From Bacteroidales bacterium (lineage in GTDB: Bacteria > Bacteroidota > Bacteroidia > Bacteroidales > P3), in assembly GCA_017550405.1 (NCBI GenBank), contig JAFZPH010000003.1, positions 1 through 47,780 of the forward strand: 47,780 nucleotides of DNA. The letters run 5' to 3'. A program made the translations under genes and the position numbers. Below the pieces are notes generated by a model. It was not told the origin of the DNA, did not search any database, and saw only the letters and a list, made by a program, of their open reading frames with translations. Numbering within the stretch: the stretch's first letter is position 1; every line of letters begins with the position of its first letter. Below are positions 16,359 to 23,975 of this stretch, in pieces.

Positions 16359-17690
16359 CTATCGTGAGGGAAGGAGTTCGGCCATCAGGTCGTGCTCCAT
16401 GGCTTGGGTGATGCGCACCCGCTGGAACGAGCCTATGGCCAGACGGCGGGTGGCAGGGATGAGGACTTCGTCGTCGACCTCGGGACTGTCGAATTCGGTG
16501 CGTGCGATGTAGTAGTCGCCTTCGCGGCGGTCGACAAGCACTTGATATTCGCGTCCCACGCGGGCTTCGTTCTTCTGCAGCGATATGGTTTGCTGAAGAG
16601 CCATGAGCTCATCCACGCGACGCTGTTTCTCCTCTTCCGGCACGGGGTCGCCGAGGGCTTCGGCGGGTGTGCCTTCCTCGGGAGAGTAGGCGAAACAGCC
16701 CATGCGGTCGAAACGGGCTTCGGCCACGAATTGCTTCAATTCGTCGAATTCAGCCTCCGTCTCACCCGGGTAGCCCACAATGAGGGTGGTGCGGATGCTG
16801 ACCTCGGGCAAGCAGTCGCGGAATTGTTGCAGGAGCTGGAGGGTCTGCTCGCGGTCGACCCCGCGCTGCATGGAGTGCAGCAGACGGCTGTTGATGTGCT
16901 GCAGTGGGATGTCGATATAGTTGCAGATGTTCGAGTGCCGCTGCATGGCTTCGATGGCATCGAGGGGGAAGGAGGCAGGATAGGTGTAGTGGAGCCTGAT
17001 CCATTGCGCCCCACTCTCGGTGGCAAGGCGGTTGAGGAGGTCGCCAAGACAGCGACGTCCGTAGAGGTCGAGCCCGTAATAGGTAGTGTCCTGGGCGATA
17101 AGGATGAGCTCTTTGACGCCTTCGGCGACAAGACGCTTGGCTTCGTCGACAAGTTCGTCGATGGGTCGGGAGACGTGACGGCCACGGATGAGGGGGATGG
17201 CGCAGTAGGAACAACTGCGGTTGCAACCTTCGGCTATCTTAAGGTAGGCGTAGTGCCGGGGGGTGGAGAGAGAGCGACAGAATGTGAAGGGCGACGGCTG
17301 GGCGGTCTGCGCGGCAAGCCGCTGGACGTATGCCAGCAACTCGTCCCACTGGTGGACCCCAAACCATGCGTCGACCTGTGGGAGTTCCTCCTGCAGCTCG
17401 TCGCGGTAGCGTTCAACAAGACACCCAGAGGCGATGAGCGTGCGGCGACGCCCGTCGGCATGATGGCGGCGATTGAACCATGTACGGTGCTCCACTTGCT
17501 GCAAGATGGCATTGACCGACTCTTCCTTGGCATCGCCTATGAAGCCGCAGGTATTGAGGATGACGACATCGCAGTCGTTCTGCATGCGGTCAAAAAAGAG
17601 GGTGTGCCCGGCATGACGCAGATGACCGGCGAGGTTTTCGGAGTCGACGGTGTTCTTGCTGCATCCGAGGGTGATGATATTGATTTTCAC
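16359..17690 (-). CDS. rimO: Ribosomal protein S12 methylthiotransferase RimO
   Basis: A 443-residue radical SAM enzyme. The N-terminal methylthiotransferase domain starts ITLGCSKNTVDSE and has candidate Fe-S ligands Cys10, Cys48 and Cys90. The radical SAM motif CNRSCSYC has Cys156, Cys160 and Cys163, followed by AIPLIRG. A C-terminal TRAM-like segment follows. RimO methylthiolates an aspartate of ribosomal protein S12. It is the last gene of the long minus-strand run, 38 bp after ftsY; ftsY and rimO are neighbours in many Bacteroidetes. Confidence 0.95.
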   Translation of the reverse strand: MKINIITLGCSKNTVDSENLAGHLRHAGHTLFFDRMQNDCDVVILNTCGFIGDAKEESVNAILQQVEHRTWFNRRHHADGRRRTLIASGCLVERYRDELQEELPQVDAWFGVHQWDELLAYVQRLAAQTAQPSPFTFCRSLSTPRHYAYLKIAEGCNRSCSYCAIPLIRGRHVSRPIDELVDEAKRLVAEGVKELILIAQDTTYYGLDLYGRRCLGDLLNRLATESGAQWIRLHYTYPASFPLDAIEAMQRHSNICNYIDIPLQHINSRLLHSMQRGVDREQTLQLLQQFRDCLPEVSIRTTLIVGYPGETEAEFDELKQFVAEARFDRMGCFAYSPEEGTPAEALGDPVPEEEKQRRVDELMALQQTISLQKNEARVGREYQVLVDRREGDYYIARTEFDSPEVDDEVLIPATRRLAIGSFQRVRITQAMEHDLMAELLPSR

Positions 17691-17728
17691 GGCAACAGGC
17701 GGTTGTGAGGTTGTACGAAGGGGTGTGG

Positions 17729-18679
17729 CTACTGCTTGTCGAAGAGACTGTCGACAAACTCGTCGGGGTTGAAGACCTGCAAGTCGGTCATCTTCTCACC
17801 CAGCCCGATGTAACGGACGGGGATTTGGAACTGGTCGCTGATGCCGATGATGACGCCGCCCTTGGCAGTGCCATCGAGCTTGGTGAGGGCGAGGGCATTG
17901 ACATCGGTGGCGGCAGTGAACTGGCGGGCCTGCTCGACAGCGTTCTGGCCGGTGCCGGCATCGAGGACAAGAAGTACCTCGTGCGGTGCATCGGGCATGA
18001 GTTTCTGCATCACTTTCCTGATCTTGCCGAGCTCGTTCATGAGTCCCACCTTATTGTGGAGGCGGCCGGCGGTGTCGATGATGACGACATCGGCCTTGCG
18101 CGAGATGGCGGACTGGAGGGTATCGTAGGCCACGGAGGCAGGGTCGGCATTCATGCCTTGCTGCACGATGGGGACGCCCACACGGTCGGCCCACAGCTGC
18201 AGCTGTTCGACGGCGGCGGCACGGAAGGTGTCGGCGGCGCCGAGCACTACGCTGCGGCCTGCCAGCTTGTACTGGTAGGCGAGCTTGGCGATGGTGGTGG
18301 TCTTGCCCACTCCGTTGACACCCACTACAAGCACCACGTATGGCTTGGCGGGCAGGGGTGCGTCGAAGTCCTCGGGGAAGGGGCCGGTAGGTTTGCGGAG
18401 CACAGTGGCTATCTCGGCCCGGAGAATGGAGTTGAGCTCGGAGGTGCTGATATACTTGTCGCGCTTGATACGCTCTTGCAGCCTTTCGATGATTTTGAGG
18501 GTAGTCTCGACGCCTACGTCGGAGGTGATGAGCGTCTCCTCAAGGTTGTCGAGGACGCTGTCGTCGACAGTGCTTTTGCCGAGGATGGTTTTCGAGAGCT
18601 TGGCAAAGAAGCTCTCTTTGGTCTTATTCAAACCCTGGTCGAGGGTCTCTTTCTTTTCTTTTTTGCTGAACAGTCCCAT
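17729..18679 (-). CDS. ftsY: Signal recognition particle receptor FtsY
   Basis: A 316-residue SRP GTPase: N domain (about 5-100), then G1 GVNGVGKTT (120-128), DTAGR (202-206), TKLDG (266-270) and the closing GLGEKMTDLQVF. The acidic A domain of E. coli FtsY is absent, which is normal for this phylum. It receives ribosome-SRP complexes at the inner membrane. Confidence 0.96.
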   Translation of the reverse strand: MGLFSKKEKKETLDQGLNKTKESFFAKLSKTILGKSTVDDSVLDNLEETLITSDVGVETTLKIIERLQERIKRDKYISTSELNSILRAEIATVLRKPTGPFPEDFDAPLPAKPYVVLVVGVNGVGKTTTIAKLAYQYKLAGRSVVLGAADTFRAAAVEQLQLWADRVGVPIVQQGMNADPASVAYDTLQSAISRKADVVIIDTAGRLHNKVGLMNELGKIRKVMQKLMPDAPHEVLLVLDAGTGQNAVEQARQFTAATDVNALALTKLDGTAKGGVIIGISDQFQIPVRYIGLGEKMTDLQVFNPDEFVDSLFDKQ

Positions 18680-18716
18680 GGTAGAAGTGGTTTTAATGGT
18701 TGAACGATAGATGGGG

Positions 18717-19280
18717 TCAGAGCCCTAGTTTCTGGTTCATGCCCGGACGGATCTCTTTGTCGAATATCTTCTGATATTTGTCGAAGGGATAGCGTTTGTT
18801 GTCGCCGGAAGCGAAATACCAGAGGACGACGACAAAGTCGGCAGCCGTCTGGTAGCCTTGGACGATGGTAAGGCGGGACTGGTCGGAATTGAACAGCGCG
18901 AAGGAGGGGAAGCCCATCTGCGTGCCAAGGATGGCCTTGGCAAAGCTGTGGGTGGAGGGACGGGCGCCCGGGGTGGCGGCGATGTTGGTGTATTTGGTGC
19001 CGCGCCAAGTGAACTCGGAACTGCCTTCGGCGTTGAATTTGACGGGAAGGTAGTAGGTGTTGAGTATCTTGGCCACCACGGGGTCGGCAAAGGTTTCGCG
19101 GTCCATCTTCTTGCACCATCCACACCAGGTGGTGTAGAAGTCGACAAAATAGAGTTTGGCGTTGGATTTGCTGTCGGTCTTGGCAGCCTGCTCTATGGTT
19201 TTCCATTCAACCTGCTGGGCATGGACGGTGCCGGCCACGAGCAGGCTCAAGGATAGGAAAAGGAGTATTCGTTTTGTCAT
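18717..19280 (-). CDS. Periplasmic thioredoxin-fold protein
   Basis: A 187-residue exported protein (signal peptide 1-21, cut after VHA). It has a thioredoxin-like fold with the redox motif WCGWCKKMD at about 52-60, followed by ETFADPVVAKILNTYYLPVK, and a cis-Pro-like position in TQMGFPSFALF. This is the thioredoxin_7/DUF255-like class common in Bacteroidetes. It probably reduces or isomerises disulphides of envelope proteins. The client is unknown. Confidence 0.88.
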   Translation of the reverse strand: MTKRILLFLSLSLLVAGTVHAQQVEWKTIEQAAKTDSKSNAKLYFVDFYTTWCGWCKKMDRETFADPVVAKILNTYYLPVKFNAEGSSEFTWRGTKYTNIAATPGARPSTHSFAKAILGTQMGFPSFALFNSDQSRLTIVQGYQTAADFVVVLWYFASGDNKRYPFDKYQKIFDKEIRPGMNQKLGL

Positions 19281-19307
19281 AGGTGTTGTATTTAAGGTTA
19301 ATATATA

Positions 19308-20633
19308 TTACCAATCGTATAACCAGTCCTCGTCGAGGTCGTCGGTCTTGGGGTCGTAGACCTCTTCACGCTCTTCGCGGTCGCGGATACGGAAAAGCCG
19401 GCCCAGCCAGTCGTCCTTCTTCGAGACGGAACGGGTGGCGACGGACTTGTCCTCTTCGATTATCTGGGCTATCTTCTGGATGTAGTTCTCGACATAGGTG
19501 TGCGGATGGGTCTCGTCGTAATGGACTGCCGCGCCGGTATAATAGTGTCGGATGATGCTGTCGTAGCTATAGCCGAGGCCTACCATGCGGATAGTGCCTT
19601 CCTGGCTGAGACCGACACCATGGCCGAAACCGTGGCCGGAGAGGGTGACACGGTGGGCCGCGCTGTCGTAGAGCACCGAGAAGAAGGTGGAGCGGAGCTG
19701 GAAGTCGGTACGTACACGGGTGAGGGGAATGCCACAGATGCGCACTTTGCGGGTGGACTGGCTGAAGGTAAGCAGCTCGTTGCGGATGCTGTCGTTGCGG
19801 GTGTCGAGTTTATGTTTGGAGGAGAAATAATTGAGCCATTTGTCCTCGTTGACAACCTTGACCCACTCGCTCTGGCGCATGTGGTAGGAGAAGGTGTCCG
19901 GCACAGAACGCAGATAGGGTACGGCGGAACGCCACACGTCCTCGGAATTGGCGGTCTGTCCACCGCTGTTGGCATGGAAGGGCGTTTCGATAAGGTTGCC
20001 CAGGGAATCGACAATGGTCATGCCGCTGCTCATCATGGTACCGAGCATGATGTCGGGACGGACACAACGGTTGAGATATGCCTGGCAATGGACCTGGTCG
20101 CAGAAGTTGTAGCCCTCGGACGCATGCTTGTTGATGTTTTTCAGTGCCCAGGTGCGGGAAATGATGGCCTGGACCCGGAAGATGTCGGCTTGGTCGCCGT
20201 AAATCTCGGACTGCACGACCCCAGCGATATAGGTCTCAAACTCTACATCATTGATAAGAAGGAGTTTGCCGTTCTTGCCCACGGTGACTCGGAGGTTGCC
20301 CTCGTAGGTACGCTGCTTGAGGTTGCGGGGATTGAGGCAGAGTATGCAAGCGGTGTCGGTGGCGAGGAAGTCGATGGAGGCGTGGTTGCCGTAGTCGTAG
20401 CCATTGATGGCGAGGTGGACCTTGCGGCCCGCAGGGGTGAGCTCGACGGACTTGTCGTTGCCCACGGCGGCCTCGACAATGGTGTCGGAGCCTTGAATAT
20501 CGTAGGTTCCAAGGTCGAAAGAGATATTGATCAGGTCGATGGAGTTGTTGGAGAACAGGCGCACCTTGACCCGCTCGGCAGAGGCACTGAGCGCAAGGAG
20601 GAAGAAGCAGAGTATGGCGAGGGTGTGTTTCAC
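19308..20633 (-). CDS. SpoIID/LytB-domain protein
   Basis: A 441-residue exported protein (signal peptide 1-19). The SpoIID core is clear: FETYIAGVVQSEIYGDQADI with the family Glu, QAIISRTWALKN, a Cys pair (CDQVHCQAY), FHANSGGQTANSEDVW, and GHGFGHGVGLSQEGTIRM near the end. SpoIID is a lytic transglycosylase that acts on denuded glycan in Bacillus. In Gram-negative Bacteroidales the homologue probably remodels peptidoglycan. Its ATG overlaps the lpxB stop by 4 bp, so translation is likely coupled. Confidence 0.92.
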   Translation of the reverse strand: MKHTLAILCFFLLALSASAERVKVRLFSNNSIDLINISFDLGTYDIQGSDTIVEAAVGNDKSVELTPAGRKVHLAINGYDYGNHASIDFLATDTACILCLNPRNLKQRTYEGNLRVTVGKNGKLLLINDVEFETYIAGVVQSEIYGDQADIFRVQAIISRTWALKNINKHASEGYNFCDQVHCQAYLNRCVRPDIMLGTMMSSGMTIVDSLGNLIETPFHANSGGQTANSEDVWRSAVPYLRSVPDTFSYHMRQSEWVKVVNEDKWLNYFSSKHKLDTRNDSIRNELLTFSQSTRKVRICGIPLTRVRTDFQLRSTFFSVLYDSAAHRVTLSGHGFGHGVGLSQEGTIRMVGLGYSYDSIIRHYYTGAAVHYDETHPHTYVENYIQKIAQIIEEDKSVATRSVSKKDDWLGRLFRIRDREEREEVYDPKTDDLDEDWLYDW

Positions 20634-21754
20634 TTATGTGCGATGCGTTTGATGATTTCGGCGGCAGTACGGTCGGAGGCTCCTGTGTTGCCAAGGAGGG
20701 AATGGACCCGTGCATAGCCGTCGAGGACGGACTGGCGATAGCTGTCGTCGGCAAGGATGCGCTGAAATTCCTGCTCAAGCCGTTGGGCAGTGAAGTCCTG
20801 CTGGATGAGTTCGACCACTACAGGGGCGTCGGCGATGAGATTGACGAGCGAGATGTACTTGATGCGATTGCCTATCAGCACACGCGCGATGGCGGCAGAG
20901 ACGGCATTGGCTTGATAGCACACCACCTGTGGCACATTGAACAGCGCGGTCTCGAGGGTGGCGGTGCCGGAGCAGACCAAAGCGGCATAGGCCGAGGAGA
21001 GCAGCCGGTAGGTCTGGTCGTAGACAATGGACACATTGGGGAGCCCTTGGATAAGGGGTTGATAAAACCGGTCGCCCAAAAGGGTCATACCGGCTATGAC
21101 GAAGTCGCATTCGGGATGGTTGCGAGCCACCTGAAGCATTGGGGGAAGGGAGCGTTTGAGTTCCTGCTTCCTGCTGCCAGGCAACAAGGCGATAAGACGA
21201 CGGGAGGGCGAGGCCTGTATGGGATTGTCGGCTGACTGGGTCTTGAACTGGGCGACAGCGTCAAGCAGCGGATGTCCAACATAGACGGCCTGAGGGAAGT
21301 TGTTGCGGGCATAAAAGTCCTGCTCGAAGGGAAGGATATAGCAGAGGCAGTCGAGGTCGCGGCGCATGCTTTTGATGCGTCCTTTCTTCCAAGCCCATAG
21401 CTGGGGGGAGATATAATGGATATTGAGGAAACCCCGGTCGTGGGCAAAGCGGGCTATGCGCAGGTTGAAGCCGGGATAGTCGATGTAGACACAGGCGTCG
21501 GGCTGGAACTGGAGGATGTCCTGCTTGCAGAGATTGATATTCTGCGTGACGGTGCGGAGATTTCTCACCACCTCGACAAAGCCCATGATGGCAAGGTCGC
21601 GGATATGGCGGACGGGCTTCCCTCCCACTTCGGACATGGCATCACCTCCCCAAAAACGGAATTGGGCCTGGGGGTCTTTGCGGAGAATGGCACGCATGAG
21701 GTTGGCACCGTGTAGGTCGCCTGAAGCTTCGCCTGCTATAATATAATACTTCAT
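20630..21754 (-). CDS. lpxB: Lipid-A-disaccharide synthase
   Basis: A 374-residue GT19 glycosyltransferase: IAGEASGDLHGANLMRAI (5-22), FVEVVRNL, DYPGFNLRIA, HYISPQLWAWKKGRI, LLPGSRKQELKRSLPPML, and CSGTATLETAL near residues 258-268. It joins UDP-2,3-diacylglucosamine and lipid X in lipid A synthesis at the inner membrane. It is in a tight gene run with surE and the SpoIID gene, an arrangement common in Bacteroidales. Confidence 0.97.
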   Translation of the reverse strand: MKYYIIAGEASGDLHGANLMRAILRKDPQAQFRFWGGDAMSEVGGKPVRHIRDLAIMGFVEVVRNLRTVTQNINLCKQDILQFQPDACVYIDYPGFNLRIARFAHDRGFLNIHYISPQLWAWKKGRIKSMRRDLDCLCYILPFEQDFYARNNFPQAVYVGHPLLDAVAQFKTQSADNPIQASPSRRLIALLPGSRKQELKRSLPPMLQVARNHPECDFVIAGMTLLGDRFYQPLIQGLPNVSIVYDQTYRLLSSAYAALVCSGTATLETALFNVPQVVCYQANAVSAAIARVLIGNRIKYISLVNLIADAPVVVELIQQDFTAQRLEQEFQRILADDSYRQSVLDGYARVHSLLGNTGASDRTAAEIIKRIAHK

Positions 21755-21769
21755 AGTATCCTCTGGCTA

Positions 21770-22060
21770 TTAGAAAGTGATGAACTTGTAACGAAGCATG
21801 GCCCACATGAAGAGTACCACGGTGATGAAGAATGTGGTGATAACAGCCTTGAGGGTGGTGGGATAGTCCTTTTCGTGGGCATAGTAGCGCAGAAGCAGTG
21901 CCGGAGGTACAAAGGCCGCTGCAAAGAAGCGCAGATTTTCCTCAACGGGGTAATGTATCAAGACAAGGATGAGCCATACGACCAAGGCACAGAGCAACTC
22001 GGAGACAAGGGTGGCGATGACACCCAGGGCGATACTGTCTTTGTTCAAGAGTTTCTTCAT
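21770..22060 (-). CDS. Small conserved membrane protein between surE and lpxB
   Basis: A 96-residue protein with three likely membrane helices (about 10-33, 43-60 and 70-92). The 4-bp overlap with surE (ATGA) and 15-bp gap to lpxB show it is a real gene of the operon. No family name could be assigned. Its link with lpxB suggests a membrane lipid or envelope role, by context only. Confidence 0.75.
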   Translation of the reverse strand: MKKLLNKDSIALGVIATLVSELLCALVVWLILVLIHYPVEENLRFFAAAFVPPALLLRYYAHEKDYPTTLKAVITTFFITVVLFMWAMLRYKFITF

Positions 22061-22815
22061 TTCTCAAAATATTGGATGTTCTGCAGGGCGTTGGTGTCGG
22101 TGAAGTCGGGTCGGATAGGCACTACCGAGACGTAGCCTTGACTGAGAAAATACTGGTCGGTGTCGTGAGGAGGATTGTCGCACACAAACTTGCCGGTCAT
22201 CCACCAATAGGGACGGCCGATGGGGTCGGTGCGCCGCTCGAGACTGTCGACCCAGGCGGCCTTGGCTTGACGGCATACCCGTATGCCTTTTATCTGGTCG
22301 GCAGGGAGACGCGGTATGTTCACGTTGAGGGCACTGCCTCCGGGCAACGGGTGGAGGAAGAATTGTTCAAGTATGTGACGGATGGTAGGCGTACAAGGGG
22401 CAAAATCGGTCTCAGGGCTGTGGCTGAGCACCGAGAATCCAATGGCCGGAAACCCGCAGAGGCAGGCTTCGAGCACCGCGCCTATCGTGCCGCTGTAGAT
22501 GACATTGATGGAGGCATTGCTTCCGTAGTTGATGCCGGACAGGACAAGGTCGGGACGGCGGGGACAAAAGTGCTCAACACCCATCTTGACACAGTCGACA
22601 GGCGTGCCGTCGCAGGCATAGCCACTCCCCCCTCCCATCTCGACAGAGCGGACACGCAAGGGACGGCTGGTGGTGATCGAGGTGCTTAGTCCCGAAGAAT
22701 TGCGCTCGGGAGCCATGACTACAATTTCGCCAAAGGCGCTTGCCACTTCGACCAAGTGCCTGAGACCTTGCGATTGATAGCCGTCGTCGTTTGTTATGAG
22801 GATGAGGGGTTTCAT
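22057..22815 (-). CDS. surE: 5'/3'-nucleotidase SurE
   Basis: A 252-residue survival protein: ILITNDDGYQSQGL with metal-binding Asp10 and Asp11, APERNSSGLSTSIT, CDGTPVDCVKMG, and SGINYGSNASINVIYSGTIG. SurE dephosphorylates nucleoside monophosphates in stationary phase and stress. It is 12 bp after the DUF4340 gene. Confidence 0.96.
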   Translation of the reverse strand: MKPLILITNDDGYQSQGLRHLVEVASAFGEIVVMAPERNSSGLSTSITTSRPLRVRSVEMGGGSGYACDGTPVDCVKMGVEHFCPRRPDLVLSGINYGSNASINVIYSGTIGAVLEACLCGFPAIGFSVLSHSPETDFAPCTPTIRHILEQFFLHPLPGGSALNVNIPRLPADQIKGIRVCRQAKAAWVDSLERRTDPIGRPYWWMTGKFVCDNPPHDTDQYFLSQGYVSVVPIRPDFTDTNALQNIQYFEK

Positions 22816-22827
22816 GATGAAAGTCGG

Positions 22828-23940
22828 CTATTGACGGGAGACTGCTGTCTCGAGACGGCCTTTCATGATGTCCTTGTTGATAAAGAACGAGGCCGGCTGG
22901 AGGATATTGTCGAATACAAAGTATTGAATCAGCACACTGTCCTTGTTGTCGATGATGGCATACAGTCGGTTCACATCAAACATCTCGTAGAGGTTGGTGT
23001 CCGGCATGGCCAAGGAGTCCTCTGGATTGGCATATTTGAGATAAGTCTTCACCTCGCGCGTTTCACCTTCGGTATTGGTGATACGGAGAATGGTGCGCGG
23101 TGCGGAGTTGAACGAGGTATCCATGTTGCTGTTGGGGACACGGCTAGCGAACTCGTCGAAATTGAGGTTGGCGAAACTGGAAAGCATCTGGGCGACACGG
23201 GCTGTGTCGAACCCTTCGACAAGCCTATGGCCTTGCGTCAGCTCCATCACGAAAGTCTCGCCCTGACGACGGATAGAGAAGGATTCCTCGGGCGAAGCGG
23301 GAATCTCGAGCTCAACACGCTCCAGATGGCGGACATCCCAGTGCACGATTTCGTGGCTGCGCCAAGACATGGGGTCGGCGGTAAAGCGGGGCGTGAGGTA
23401 TCCACGGAACCCGGGGATGTGGATGATATAAGGCACCTTGTCGCCTTTGCGGAACATGTGGCAAGCCATCATGTCCTGCGTTTCGTGTCCGACGAAATAG
23501 GTGACAGTCAACTTCTCGTGGGGGAAGAGGCGGAATTTGCCCCCGAACCAATTGATGAACCAGCGGCGCTGATACACCTCCACCTTCACGGCACGTGCCG
23601 AGAGCAACTTGACAACCTGCGGGACGGCATTTTTATTCACCTGCTGACGGATGCGCATATCGTGAAGTGTCTCCAGCAGGAGGTCGACCATGGGCTGGCT
23701 GGCGGCATATTTGCCGTCGACGGTCCAAGTGGTGTCGCCGGCCGTTCCAAGGTTGCGTTCCAGCAGCACCTGGTTGTTCTGCTTGTCGGCAAGGAACACC
23801 TTCGTCACCGCATCGATGTCCTCGACATGGAAATCCTGCTTGAAGGTGGCGTCTCGCGAGCCGTGTTTGGCTATAATGAGAGCTATGATTCCTACTACAA
23901 CTACTGCAGCAATGATGATGAGGTTCTTTCTCTTTTTCAT
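22828..23940 (-). CDS. DUF4340-type membrane-anchored protein linked to gldFG
   Basis: A 370-residue protein with one N-terminal membrane helix (LIIIAAVVVVGIIALIIA, 7-24) and a large soluble part with DUF4340-like features: VFLADKQNNQVLLERN, a TTWTVDGKYAA segment, and the repeated strands of the DUF4340 sandwich. In other bacteria DUF4340 genes often sit directly beside GldG/ABC-2-type genes, as here (35 bp after gldFG), so it probably functions with that complex. The exact role is unknown. Confidence 0.78.
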   Translation of the reverse strand: MKKRKNLIIIAAVVVVGIIALIIAKHGSRDATFKQDFHVEDIDAVTKVFLADKQNNQVLLERNLGTAGDTTWTVDGKYAASQPMVDLLLETLHDMRIRQQVNKNAVPQVVKLLSARAVKVEVYQRRWFINWFGGKFRLFPHEKLTVTYFVGHETQDMMACHMFRKGDKVPYIIHIPGFRGYLTPRFTADPMSWRSHEIVHWDVRHLERVELEIPASPEESFSIRRQGETFVMELTQGHRLVEGFDTARVAQMLSSFANLNFDEFASRVPNSNMDTSFNSAPRTILRITNTEGETREVKTYLKYANPEDSLAMPDTNLYEMFDVNRLYAIIDNKDSVLIQYFVFDNILQPASFFINKDIMKGRLETAVSRQ

Positions 23941-23975
23941 TTATCTATGATTTGTCGTTGGAAGTTATACGAAGC